Shown here in pieces: positions 43,162 to 51,785 of a stretch of DNA of 64,000 nt. The notes below the pieces were generated by a model. The model saw only the letters and a program-made list of their open reading frames with translations, was not told the DNA's origin and ran no database searches. The stretch comes from Streptomyces sp. NBC_01571 (GTDB lineage Bacteria > Actinomycetota > Actinomycetes > Streptomycetales > Streptomycetaceae): contig NZ_JAPEPZ010000002.1 in the NCBI RefSeq assembly GCF_026339875.1, positions 983,762 through 1,047,761 on the forward strand, read 5' to 3'. A program made the position numbers and the translations under genes. The first letter of the stretch is position 1. Each line of letters opens with the position of its first letter.

Positions 43162-44496
43162 CTACGAGCCCTCGTCGGAGGACTCGATCCCACGGCCTTC
43201 TGCCATCTCCCGAAGACGTTCAACGACTGCTCGGCAGTCCGGGATCGCGCGATGGCCGCTGCCGGGCAGGGGCTGCCAGGTGTAGTTGCCCCAGTAGTCG
43301 GACCAGTCCCCGCACCAGTCCGAGTAAGGAATCATGGCGTCTTCGCAGCGGATCGCAGCCAGCCATGCGGTTGCGGCATCACGCGGGGCGGGATGCCCGG
43401 TGCGCCGGTAGTGGAGCTGGAGTTCGTGACGGAGTCGGGCGGCGTCGTACGCCTTGTTGTAGATCAACACCCGCTTGCCAGCCAGGACGGTGGTGAGGTC
43501 GTTGAACACGTCGCTGAAGGTAGGGGCCCCGCGGACATCGTCGTCGGTCAGACCGTGCACATCCGTGGCTGATGCCGGCACCGGCTCGCCCGGGTCCAGC
43601 AGCCGGTCCATCAGGGTTGTCTCCGTGATGCTGAGGACGCCGAGGTCGATGATGCGGGCCGCGTCGTGCAAGCCGGTCGTCTCCGTGTCGAGGACGACGG
43701 TGTCCGGATCCGCGAGAACGGTGCCGGCCCACCTCTCGAGCCCGGCGACCTGATCACGTCGCGCCTGCTGCGCCTGCGCTACCAGCGCCGCAGTCCGCTG
43801 GCGGGCTTCCTCACGTTCGCGGTCATCGCGCTCCTTGCAGGGCGGGCACCAGCGTGGCGTGAACCAGGTCCCGGCGGCCTGCACGGCGGCGATCTCCTCG
43901 TCAGTCGCCGTCACCACCTGGCAGTCCCGCCCGAGACAGGTACGCCGCGCGACGGCGGCCCGCTCTTCCTCGAACTGCCTTCGCAGCCGCCACAGCATCC
44001 AGCACGGCAGACACCGGGGCTCCTGACCTTTCGGGAGCGCGGTGCCCGAGACACGGCGGCAGGTCCAACACGTGCGGGCCTGCAACGCCAGGCGTTCCTC
44101 CTGCGTCTGCACGATGCACGCGTGGCACTGTCCATGCACGACGTACCGGCGGACCTGCCCGCACTTCGGACAGGTCCGGCGCGCTGTCATCGCCGCCTGC
44201 TGCTTTGCCGAGAGCGTCCGCATCGGGGCCGCGGCGGCCGGGTCGAAGAGGGGGAACTCACCCCATCCATGGCCGCGCCGGTAGACCCGCACCAACGCGA
44301 CCGGCTGCTGACCGTCGGCGGGCTTGAGGCGTTCCGCCTTGAGTTCCGTGGTCGTACTGTCCGTGAAGATCTTCCGGCACCCGGCGGCGGTGAGTGCGTC
44401 GAGCTGCCGCTCCAGGGGTACGGCGGGCTTGGTGCGGGCGATCGCGGTCGTCTGCAAGCGCCGCGCGACGGCGGCGAAGCCCAGGGCTGCGTTCAC
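43162..44496 (-). CDS. zinc-ribbon (RRQRL-type) plus DEDDh 3'-5' exonuclease fusion
   Basis: 444 residues. Residues about 120-260 have several CxxC pairs (CPKCGQ, CHAC, CWTCRR, CLPC, CPPC). The C-terminal exonuclease reads DTVVLDTETTGLHDAARIID, ATDVHGLTDDDV, VLIYNKAYDAARL and HRAIPDCRAV, covering the DEDDh acids and His. The first 50 residues contain PLERQLDALTAAGCRKIFTD, which is serine-recombinase sequence rather than part of this family, so the true start may lie after it. Such proteins are common in actinobacterial mobile regions. Confidence 0.8.
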   Translation of the reverse strand: MNAALGFAAVARRLQTTAIARTKPAVPLERQLDALTAAGCRKIFTDSTTTELKAERLKPADGQQPVALVRVYRRGHGWGEFPLFDPAAAAPMRTLSAKQQAAMTARRTCPKCGQVRRYVVHGQCHACIVQTQEERLALQARTCWTCRRVSGTALPKGQEPRCLPCWMLWRLRRQFEEERAAVARRTCLGRDCQVVTATDEEIAAVQAAGTWFTPRWCPPCKERDDREREEARQRTAALVAQAQQARRDQVAGLERWAGTVLADPDTVVLDTETTGLHDAARIIDLGVLSITETTLMDRLLDPGEPVPASATDVHGLTDDDVRGAPTFSDVFNDLTTVLAGKRVLIYNKAYDAARLRHELQLHYRRTGHPAPRDAATAWLAAIRCEDAMIPYSDWCGDWSDYWGNYTWQPLPGSGHRAIPDCRAVVERLREMAEGRGIESSDEGS

Positions 44497-44540
44497 GGGG
44501 CTTCGCGGGCATATTGGCAGGGGCGCAGGGCCGGTCTCGT

Positions 44541-44577
44541 TGATCGTGCCGCGGCAGAGACCACCGCGGCACGATCA
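44541..44577 (-). terminator. 14-bp perfect hairpin after the SDR gene
   Basis: TGATCGTGCCGCGG (44541-44554) and CCGCGGCACGATCA (44564-44577) pair fully around a nine-base loop. It starts 20 bases past the stop of the gene ending at 44598 and lies just upstream of the exonuclease start. Confidence 0.8.
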
Positions 44578-44597
44578 AGGGCTGGCGGACTGTGGTG

Positions 44598-45275
44598 TCA
44601 GCGGCTGAAGACGCGTTCGGCCTTGTTGCGGTCGGTGGTGTGCAGTTCCCAGTAGACCGGGGAGATCTCCTCGGGCTGAGCCGTCGGGAAATCGGGGATG
44701 ACCGACATACCGATGGAGACGTTGATGCCGATGTGGGCAGCCTGGATGCCGCTGCCGGCCAGCTCCTTGTGCAGGTTGATCGCCCAGTTGCGTAGGGCCG
44801 CGGCAGCGGCGTTGACGTTGCCGACCTGAGGAACGGGGTCGATGGATCCGGCGCCGGTGGTGTACAGCAAAGTGCCGGCGCCGGCCTCGCGCATCGCGGG
44901 CAGCACTGCCCGGGTGGCGACGATGGCCCCGAAGAGCTGGAAGTCCATCTCGTGCTGCACGTCTGCGGGTTCGGTCGCACTCGGGGTGGTGAGGGCGGTG
45001 GAGTCAATGCCGCCGACCGGCGAGTACTCCAGGACCTCGATGCCTCCGAAACGCACGGCGGCGTCCTGCAGTGCGCGGGTGAGGGCGGTGCGGTCGAGGA
45101 CGTCAGCGGGGAAGGCGGCGGCAGTGATGCCGTCGGCAGCCAGCTTGCCAGTCAGGTTGTCGAGCTTGGCGCGGTTGCGGGAGATCAGGGCGACGTTGTG
45201 GCCGTGGGAGCCGAAGGTGCGGGCGATGGCCAGCCCCAGCTGGGGGCCGGCGCCGACGATGGCGATGGTGGGCAC
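44598..45275 (-). CDS. SDR-family oxidoreductase
   Basis: 225 residues with GGAAGG before ATG 45275. The Rossmann motif is VGAGPQLGLAIARTFG and the cofactor loop SRNRAKLD. The usual catalytic YxxxK is not evident; TTGAGSIDPVPQVGNVNAAA occupies the region. It may be an atypical or non-catalytic SDR (NmrA-like sensing is possible). It is divergent from a TetR gene with three operator-like sites between, so it is probably the repressed target. Confidence 0.85.
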   Translation of the reverse strand: MPTIAIVGAGPQLGLAIARTFGSHGHNVALISRNRAKLDNLTGKLAADGITAAAFPADVLDRTALTRALQDAAVRFGGIEVLEYSPVGGIDSTALTTPSATEPADVQHEMDFQLFGAIVATRAVLPAMREAGAGTLLYTTGAGSIDPVPQVGNVNAAAAALRNWAINLHKELAGSGIQAAHIGINVSIGMSVIPDFPTAQPEEISPVYWELHTTDRNKAERVFSR

Positions 45276-45300
45276 GGGAAACCTTCCATTGAGTAGAGGT

Positions 45301-45386
45301 GGATAGGGCTATCCATTTCCTCATCCGGAAAGCCCTATCCGTTTTCTGGTTCGAGCGTAGCACGGGAATCGGATAGGGCTTTCCGG
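45301..45386. promoter_or_regulatory. three TetR-type operators in a divergent promoter
   Basis: CCGGAAAGCCCTATCCG (45325-45341) and its exact reverse complement CGGATAGGGCTTTCCGG (45370-45386) lie 45 bases apart centre to centre. A third related palindrome GGATAGGGCTATCC covers 45301-45314. TAGTCT (45392-45397) is a plausible -10 for the TetR gene, placing its ATG (45405) almost at the transcript start. The sites cover both promoters. Confidence 0.8.
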
Positions 45387-45404
45387 TTTGCTAGTCTGGT
45401 CCGC

Positions 45405-46118
45405 ATGCACCCCCAAGATCAGCACACCGGCAGCGCTGGCAACACGGCCGAGTCCGCTGCTCAACCCCTGCGCAGCGATGCGGAGCGCAATCGGGCGCGG
45501 ATCATCGCCGCCGCGCGCACGGTGTTCGGCCGTGACGGGCTGAGCGCGTCGATGGCCTCGGTCGCACGGGAGGCCGGGGTGGGGATCGCCACGATGTTTC
45601 GCCGCTTCCCCACCAAGGAGGAACTGGTCGCGGCCGTCTTCGCGGACCGGATGGACGCCTATGTGCGAGCCACCGCCGAGGCACTGGCCAACCCCGACCC
45701 GTGGCGCGGCTTCAGCGGCTACATCGAGACCGTCTGCGCGATGCAGGCGGCCGACCGAGGCTTCGCCGATGTCCTGACGATGAGCCTGCCCGGGGCCGAG
45801 GCCCTGGAGGCGTGTCGCGCCGAGGCGTACCAGGGCTTCCTGGAGCTCATCGCCCGTGCCAAGGACAGCGGACACCTGCGTGAGGACTTCACCAGCAGGG
45901 ACCTGGTCCTGCTGCTGATGGCCAATGCCGGCGTTCTGAGCGCCACCGGTGAGGATGCGCCCGATGCCTGGCGCCGTCTGGTCGCATGGATGATCCAGTC
46001 CTTCAAAGCGCCCGCCCGCGGCCCGCTGCCAGACCCGCCGGAGGACGCCGCCCTGTATCAGGCCATGCGCCGCGCCAGCCTGGGCCTCACCTCAACCGAA
46101 ACTGGAAAGGGGCACTGA
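45405..46118 (+). CDS. TetR-family transcriptional regulator
   Basis: 237 residues from ATG 45405. The HTH is NRARIIAAARTVFGRDGLSA to SMASVAREAGVGIATMFRRF with PTKEELVAAVFADR. A helical ligand domain follows (VLTMSLPGAEALEACRAEAY, LVLLLMANAGVL). It likely represses itself and the divergent SDR gene through the three sites between them. The 3' end is 15 bases from the convergent SDR gene. The inducer is unknown. Confidence 0.93.
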   Translation: MHPQDQHTGSAGNTAESAAQPLRSDAERNRARIIAAARTVFGRDGLSASMASVAREAGVGIATMFRRFPTKEELVAAVFADRMDAYVRATAEALANPDPWRGFSGYIETVCAMQAADRGFADVLTMSLPGAEALEACRAEAYQGFLELIARAKDSGHLREDFTSRDLVLLLMANAGVLSATGEDAPDAWRRLVAWMIQSFKAPARGPLPDPPEDAALYQAMRRASLGLTSTETGKGH

Positions 46119-46132
46119 CCCCCGGTCGGCGG

Positions 46133-46846
46133 TCAGTCGAGCCGAACCCCCGTGCGCTCCTCCAGGGCGTGCAGGAGCCAATCCTGGAACTCGGGGTCGC
46201 GCGCGGCGGGGTGCGGGTCCTGGGTGCGCTGGTGGTACCAGTAGCCGCCGGTGGGCGGCATGATGTCGTCGTGGGTGGCCAGCCAGACCTGGGTCTGGTG
46301 GCCGGCGGCGAGGTCGTCGGTCGCGCCGGGGCCGCCCATCCGGGTGGGCACCCAACCCGGATCGACGGCCTGGGCGGCCGTCCCCTCCCACCGGGAGGCG
46401 ACAGCCATGGCCAAGGCGGTCACCCACAGCTTGCTGTCGCTGTAGGAGGCCGTGCCGTCCGCCAACCGCGCAAGGCTGGTGGAACCGCCCCGATGCATGG
46501 AGCTGCTCAGGTAGATGAGTCGGGACGGCTTGTTAATCAGGGCCGTCAGTAGGTAGGGCGCAATCATGTTGACGGTGGCCGCTACGGGGGTGTGCATGGT
46601 GCCGGCATTGTGGATGACCGCGTCGAAGCGGCCGAACGCGGCGGCCTGCCGGGCGAGGCCGGGGACCTTGCCCATCTCGGCCAGATCCCCAGTCACCACG
46701 CCCGCCCACTGGCCTCCTCCCGCCGGCGCGGTGACGCGTGCCGGGGTGCGGGCGTGGACGACCACGTCGTGCCCCTCCCCGACCAGCGCGGTCGCCGTCG
46801 CGTAACCGAGCCCGCTGGAGGCTCCCGTCACCAAGATCAGGGCCAT
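46133..46846 (-). CDS. short-chain dehydrogenase/reductase
   Basis: 237 residues. Motifs are ILVTGASSGLGYATATAL, AVIHNAGTMH, YLSSSMHRGG and the catalytic SYSDSKL (YxxxK). This is a classical SDR with an extended active-site region, similar to WWOX/retinol-dehydrogenase-like bacterial members. It is convergent with the TetR gene and 63 bases downstream of the alcohol dehydrogenase gene start region on the same strand. Substrate unknown. Confidence 0.9.
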   Translation of the reverse strand: MALILVTGASSGLGYATATALVGEGHDVVVHARTPARVTAPAGGGQWAGVVTGDLAEMGKVPGLARQAAAFGRFDAVIHNAGTMHTPVAATVNMIAPYLLTALINKPSRLIYLSSSMHRGGSTSLARLADGTASYSDSKLWVTALAMAVASRWEGTAAQAVDPGWVPTRMGGPGATDDLAAGHQTQVWLATHDDIMPPTGGYWYHQRTQDPHPAARDPEFQDWLLHALEERTGVRLD

Positions 46847-46909
46847 GTGGTCCGGTTCTCCTTGCGTGCGTCGGGGTGGAGGGCGCGAGCGGGGCTGTCG
46901 GCCCGGTGC

Positions 46910-47932
46910 TCAGAGGGTAAGCAGGACCTTGGTCGCGCGGCGCTCGTCCATCGCCTTGTAGCCCTCCGGGGCTTGCTCCAGGGGGAGGGTGAGGTCGAAG
47001 ACCTTGCCGGGATCGATCTTCTTGTCCCAGATGAGCTGGATCAGCTCAGGGAGGAAGCGGCGCACGGGGGCGGGGCCGCCTTGGGTGTGGATGCCGGCGA
47101 AGAACAGCTCGATGCCGGGAATCTGGACGTCGTAGTTGACGCCCACGTAGCCCAGGTGGCCGCCGCCGCGGGTGGCGCCGACGGCCTGCATGAACGATTC
47201 CTGGGTGCCGACCGCCTCGACGACTGAGTGGGCGCCGAGACCGCCGGTGAGTTCCTTGATCTTGGCGACGCCCTCGTCGCCGCGCTCTTCGACGATGTCG
47301 GTGGCGCCGTAGTAGCGGGCCAGCTTCTGCCGCTCGGGGTGGCGGGACATTGCGATGATGCGCTCGGCGCCGAGGTGCTTGGCGGCCAGGATCGCCATGA
47401 GGCCGACCGCGCCGTCGCCGACGACTGCGACGGTCTTGCCGGGCCCGGCCTCGGCGGCTACGGCGGCGTACCAGCCGGTGCCCAGGACGTCGGACGCGGC
47501 GAGCAGGGCGGGGATCAGCTCGGGGTCGGGCTGTCCGGGGGTGGCGACCAGGGTGCCGTCGGCCAGCGGGATGCGGGCCTTCTCGGCCTGGGTGCCGATG
47601 CCACCGTGGACGAACTCGGCGTGCACGCACTTGGACTGGAAGCCGGCCTGGCAGATCTCGCAGGTGTTGTCGGAAATGACGAACGAGCCGACGACGAAGT
47701 CTCCGGGCTTGACGGTCTTCACCGCGTCACCGACCTCTTCGACCACGCCCACGTACTCGTGGCCCATGAGCGTGTGGTCGGCGGCTTCGACGGCGCGGTA
47801 CGGCCACAGGTCCGAGCCGCAGATGCAGGTCGCGGTCAGCTTCACGATCGCGTCGGTGTGCTCGATGATCTTCGGATCCTCGCGCTCCTCCACGCGGACG
47901 TCGCCGGCGGTGTACATCACTACTCCACGCAT
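46910..47932 (-). CDS. zinc-dependent alcohol dehydrogenase family protein
   Basis: 340 residues from ATG 47932, preceded by AAGGAGATCC. Catalytic-zinc ligands are CICGSD and GHEYVGVVEEVG. Only part of the structural-zinc cysteine set is seen (CEICQAGFQSKC). The NAD(P) motif is VAVVGDGAVGLMAILAAKHL. It is a cytoplasmic medium-chain dehydrogenase resembling IMP-dehydrogenase-like/threonine-dehydrogenase-type members. It lies upstream of the SDR at 46133 with a 63-base gap and may share its transcript. Confidence 0.92.
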   Translation of the reverse strand: MRGVVMYTAGDVRVEEREDPKIIEHTDAIVKLTATCICGSDLWPYRAVEAADHTLMGHEYVGVVEEVGDAVKTVKPGDFVVGSFVISDNTCEICQAGFQSKCVHAEFVHGGIGTQAEKARIPLADGTLVATPGQPDPELIPALLAASDVLGTGWYAAVAAEAGPGKTVAVVGDGAVGLMAILAAKHLGAERIIAMSRHPERQKLARYYGATDIVEERGDEGVAKIKELTGGLGAHSVVEAVGTQESFMQAVGATRGGGHLGYVGVNYDVQIPGIELFFAGIHTQGGPAPVRRFLPELIQLIWDKKIDPGKVFDLTLPLEQAPEGYKAMDERRATKVLLTL

Positions 47933-48046
47933 CGTGGATCTCCTTGCTTTCATCGTGCGGGCACCTGAAGGCACCGGTCCGTGTTCAGGAAGGCACGGCG
48001 CTGCCGCGGCTTCCTCGGTTCGGAGAGCTCATGCGGTCGAGCCCGC

Positions 48047-49315
48047 TCAAAGAGCCGAAGTGTCCGGTCCCGGGTCCGGCACCACCACCGCCGAGCGACG
48101 GCGCTGCGTGAGTGCGATGGCGATCGTGGGGATCAGCGTGAGAGCCGCGATGGCGGTGCCAACGGCGGCGGGACCGGTGGCTCGCAAGGATGACTCCAGA
48201 GCGAGGCCCGCGATCCAGGAGCCGGCGGCGGTGCCGAGATTGAATGCCGAGACGGTGAGGGCGGACCCCAGGGTGGGGGCCCGGCCTGCGAAGCGGACGC
48301 CGAGGGAGATCAGTACCGGGTTGGCGCCGAGTCCGAACAGCCCCAGCAGGGCGACCAGTACGATCGTGGGCGCGGCGGACCGGGACAGCAGGCACAGCGC
48401 CAGGAGCAGGATCGGGGTTGTCGCAGCGGCAGCGATGGTCGTCGTGTGCGGACGGTGGTCTCCCAGGCGGCCGCCCACGAGGAAGCCCGCCAGGGCACCG
48501 CCGCCGAATCCGACCAGGACCAGCGGCACGAGGCCGGAGGCCAGCCCCGCCCGGTCGGTCAGCAGCGGCGAAATGTAGGAGTACGTCGCCAGCACGCCGC
48601 CCGTCGTGGTCGCGCAGGCCACGAGGACCAGCCACATCCGGCCCGAGCGCAGAGCGGACAGTTCGGAGCGGATCGACACCGCCGCGTGACTCACTTCGTC
48701 GTGCGGGACGTGGCGGGCGATGAGCACCATGGCGGCTGCCCCCAGGGCCGCGAGCGCCCAGAACGGGCCCCGCCAGCCCATGACCTGTCCGGCGAAAGCA
48801 CCCAGCGGCACGCCGACGACGTTGGCGAGCATCGCGCCGGCGCCCACGACGCCCAGGGCGCGAGAACTCGAGACGGGGCCTGCAGCACGGGCGGCTACCA
48901 CGTTGGCCACCGCCCAGAACGCGCCGGTCGCCAACGCGGTCAGGAACCGCGCGAGCAGCAACAGCGAGAAGCTGGCGCCGACGGCGACGATGACGTGCCC
49001 GGCCCCGAAGACCCCCAGCGCCAGGATCAGCGTCAGCCTCCGGGGAAGCCGCAACGTCAGCATCGCCATCAGCGGCGCACCGACGATCATCCCAACCGCG
49101 AAGACAGTGATCAACAGACCGGCCTGGGCCACGCTGACCTGCACGTCACCGGCAATCTCCGGCAACAGGCCCGCAACCACGAACTCGGTCGTGCCCATCA
49201 AGAACGTGCCCAGCGCCAGGACGTGGACGACGAGCGGAAGCCGGGCGGGCAGCTGCCCAGGGCCAGTGCCCTGCAGGGCGTCGGGGGCGTGGAGGGTGTC
49301 TCCTCGCGTCGTCAT
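48047..49315 (-). CDS. MFS transporter, drug:H+ antiporter-1 (AraJ/Cmx-like) type
   Basis: 422 residues with twelve predicted helices. Family motifs are LALGTFLMGTTEFVVAGLLP (helix 1), APLMAMLTLRLPRRLTLILA (motif A region) and LGVVGAGAMLANVVGVPLGA (motif C-like). The second half has GGGALAGFLVGGRLGDHRPH. Such proteins export drugs or small metabolites using the proton gradient. It is divergent from an XRE regulator at 49452, which may control it. Confidence 0.92.
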   Translation of the reverse strand: MTTRGDTLHAPDALQGTGPGQLPARLPLVVHVLALGTFLMGTTEFVVAGLLPEIAGDVQVSVAQAGLLITVFAVGMIVGAPLMAMLTLRLPRRLTLILALGVFGAGHVIVAVGASFSLLLLARFLTALATGAFWAVANVVAARAAGPVSSSRALGVVGAGAMLANVVGVPLGAFAGQVMGWRGPFWALAALGAAAMVLIARHVPHDEVSHAAVSIRSELSALRSGRMWLVLVACATTTGGVLATYSYISPLLTDRAGLASGLVPLVLVGFGGGALAGFLVGGRLGDHRPHTTTIAAAATTPILLLALCLLSRSAAPTIVLVALLGLFGLGANPVLISLGVRFAGRAPTLGSALTVSAFNLGTAAGSWIAGLALESSLRATGPAAVGTAIAALTLIPTIAIALTQRRRSAVVVPDPGPDTSAL

Positions 49316-49451
49316 GCTTCATCTCCGCAGCAGGTCGAAATCAGGGGCGCATCCCACGAAACCGCTCCTGCCGCAGGCGCGGGAGGCCGGGTTTATAGGG
49401 GGGACAAGCTCAACCCCCTCCCTCAGCGGCTCGCGCCGTAGCGTTGAACCC

Positions 49452-50360
49452 ATGGAACGCCACCCCGACCGCCGCGCCGACATCCGTGACTTCCTCGCCA
49501 CCCGGCGCGCCAAGATCACCCCGGAGCAGGCCGGGTTGCCCACCAGCGGCCGACGCCGGGTTCCGGGGCTGCGGCGCGAGGAAGTCGCCGTCCTCGCCGG
49601 CGTGAGCACCGAGTGGTACACGCGTCTGGAGAAGGGCCACATCAACGGAGTGTCCGAAGACGTCCTCGACGCGGTCGCCGGTGCGCTGCAGCTGGACGAC
49701 GACGAACGCACCTACCTGTTCGACCTGGCCCGGGCAGCCCAGCCGTCCAGCCGCACCCCCCGCCGCCGCAAGGCCGTCGATGTACCGCCCCGCGTCCAGT
49801 GGCTACTCGACTCCATGACACTGTCCGCGGGCCTCGTCACCAACGGCCGCCTCGACATCGTCGCCACCAACGCACTGGCCCGCGCCCTGTTCGCACCATT
49901 GTTCGACAGCGAGACCACCGATGCTCGAGGCCGGCCGAACTTCGCCCGGTACTGGTTCCTCGACCGCGGGGCACCCGACTTCGTCGCCGACTGGCACGGC
50001 GCCCTCGGCGCCACCGTCGCCCTGCTGCGTGCCGAGGCGGGCCGCTACCCGCACGACAAGGCGCTGCGCGAACTGATCGGTGAACTGTGCACGACGAGCG
50101 CCGAATTCCGCACTCGTTGGGCCGCCCACGACGTGCGCATCCACCATGGCGGGGTCAAACAATTCCAGCACCCTGACGCCGGAACCGTCGAGCTCGTCTA
50201 CCAGCCGCTGGACCTGCCCATTTCTCCACGCGAGGTCCACTCGCTGACCATCTACACGGCCGAGCCGGACACCCCCGATGAGGACCGGCTCAAGCTCCTC
50301 GCAAGCTGGGCAGCGACCAGGTCCAAGGAGATAAGCCCTACCAGTGACCGGGACTCGTGA
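49452..50360 (+). CDS. XRE-family regulator with MmyB-like ligand domain
   Basis: 302 residues from ATG 49452. The HTH is RRVPGLRREEVAVLAGVSTE WYTRLEKG, with the signature entry DFLATRRAKITPEQAGLP. The C-terminal MmyB-like/PAS-type domain has LVTNGRLDIVATNALARALF and ELVYQPLDLPISPREVHSLT. The family typically regulates an adjacent transporter or oxidoreductase. The divergent MFS gene, separated by 136 bases, is the likely target. Confidence 0.92.
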   Translation: MERHPDRRADIRDFLATRRAKITPEQAGLPTSGRRRVPGLRREEVAVLAGVSTEWYTRLEKGHINGVSEDVLDAVAGALQLDDDERTYLFDLARAAQPSSRTPRRRKAVDVPPRVQWLLDSMTLSAGLVTNGRLDIVATNALARALFAPLFDSETTDARGRPNFARYWFLDRGAPDFVADWHGALGATVALLRAEAGRYPHDKALRELIGELCTTSAEFRTRWAAHDVRIHHGGVKQFQHPDAGTVELVYQPLDLPISPREVHSLTIYTAEPDTPDEDRLKLLASWAATRSKEISPTSDRDS

Positions 50361-50673
50361 ACCCCGGACATCGCCCAGAACTTCACAGCAGCGAAGCCGA
50401 TGCGAGCCGGGCAGGCAAGACACCCAGGGCTATCAGCTCAGCAGCGGCCGCTGCCCGCGCCCAATGGCCGCCGGTGGCGGATGAGGGGCGCTGCGAGGGG
50501 ACTGCCCATGGGAGGGCTGCATCACGTCTGATGCACTCCAAAGGGTGAACAGGCGGACCAGCCCGTCTCAGGTTTGTGGCCGACTGGCCACCGGGTGGCC
50601 ACCGGCCGTGGGATTTGGCCACCGAATCTGAGATCCCACAGCAGGTGGACTTGGGGCCGTCATGCAGGTCCGT
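50361..50673. other. intergenic region without a supported gene
   Basis: About 310 bases after the XRE gene. It contains a run of direct GGCCAC repeats around 50578-50625 and possibly the old ku promoter. No coding frame is supported. Confidence 0.5.
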
Positions 50674-50950
50674 CATGCCCCGACCCTTGTGGAGCGGTGC
50701 CTTCAGCTTCGGCCTGGTGACCATTCCCGTGAAGCTGGTCACCGCCACCGAGGACCGTTCGGTCCACTTCCAAACATGGGCCGGGTGCGGGTGCGCAAGG
50801 ACTGCGAGGCGGAGGACCGGGAGGTGTCCGCGAGCGAAATCGGCAAGGGCTTCGAGGTCTCCAAGGACACGCTGGTGGCGGTCACGGAGGAGGAACTGGA
50901 TGCGATGTCGCTCCCGACCGCGAAGACACCTCACGTTGCTACGCCGTCAA
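50674..50950 (+). pseudogene. Ku protein, N-terminal fragment
   Basis: ATG 50674 begins MPRPLWSGAFSFGLVTIPVK and LVTATEDRSVHF, the invariant start of bacterial Ku. After about 33 residues the frame breaks. In the next frame it continues RVRVRKDCEAEDREVSASEI and GKGFEVSKDTLVAVTEEELD to LPTAKT. There it stops matching at about 50945. Ku bridges DNA ends with LigD in non-homologous end joining. This copy cannot make a working protein. Confidence 0.85.
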
Positions 50951-50952
50951 GT

Positions 50953-51255
50953 TCAGGGGATGAGTCCTCCGTTCACGGCGCGGAGGTAGAGCCGCTTGTG
51001 CCACTCGTTGGCGTCCGGTCCAGGGTCGGTGGTCAGGACCGGGTTCGGGCCCGTCTCGATGAGGTGGAGGAGCGTCCAGGCGACGCCGTAGCAGTCGTCG
51101 GGACCGAAGCAGGAGACAAGCACTCGGGCTTCTTCTCCGGTGACTGGTCTCGAAATCGCTTCGAGTTGCTGGACGCGCCTATCGATTTCTTCTTCGCTCG
51201 CCTCCCAGTCGGGAAGCGGGCCGGCGGCAACGAAAACCTGCACTTCGGGTCTCAT
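50953..51255 (-). CDS. uncharacterised 100-residue protein
   Basis: ATG 51255 opens MRPEVQVFVAAGPLPDWEAS, followed by EEEIDRRVQQLEAISRPVTG, VLVSCFGPDDCYGVAWTLLH and LIETGPNPVL. It is acidic, soluble and looks intact. No family is recognised. It lies between the ku fragment and IS110 debris on the opposite strand, so it probably arrived with the insertions. Confidence 0.55.
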   Translation of the reverse strand: MRPEVQVFVAAGPLPDWEASEEEIDRRVQQLEAISRPVTGEEARVLVSCFGPDDCYGVAWTLLHLIETGPNPVLTTDPGPDANEWHKRLYLRAVNGGLIP

Positions 51256-51305
51256 GGGCGAATGATCGGCTGCCTTCGTCACTGCGGGCAAGACATCTTG
51301 ACTGG

Positions 51306-51785
51306 TCAGACCGCGGCCCCCTCGGCAAGCGAGGGTGTCGGGAACGCGGACTCCTCGTCGAAGAGCTCGCGCTTCTGAAGACAGTAGTAGAGCTGTCCGA
51401 TCATGCGGTTGAAAAGGTTGCGCTGGGCGGCTGCGTGCCAGTCGCCTTGTTCGCGTCGGCGCCGATAGTGGGCTCCGGCTCCCGGCGAGTGGCGGAACGC
51501 GGAGAAGGCCCACAGGTAGCCGGCGTGGTCGAGCCGGTCATTCTTCACCCACCGTCTGGTGATGGCGGACTTCTTGCCCGAGGCACGGGTGATGCGAGAC
51601 GAGCCGGCGTATGCCTTGAGGCCGCGGGCATCGGCGAACCGGATTCTGTCGTCGCCGATCTCGGCCAGGACGCGGGCGGCGAGCTGGATGCCGAGTCCGG
51701 GGAAGCTCAGCAGGATCTCAGCGTCCGGGTGCTGGGGGAATGCCTCTTCCACCGCTTTGGCGAGGTTGTTACTGACCTTTCCGTT
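51306..51785 (-). pseudogene. IS110-family transposase, C-terminal fragment
   Basis: Reads NNLAKAVEEAFPQHPDAEIL, SFPGLGIQLAARVLAEIGDD, FADARGLKAYAGSSRITRAS and YYCLQKRELFDEE. This is the Transposase_20 half, with the Ser and Gly motifs of the family. The N-terminal RuvC-like DEDD half is missing, cut by the IS630-type relic at about 51785. Confidence 0.8.
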
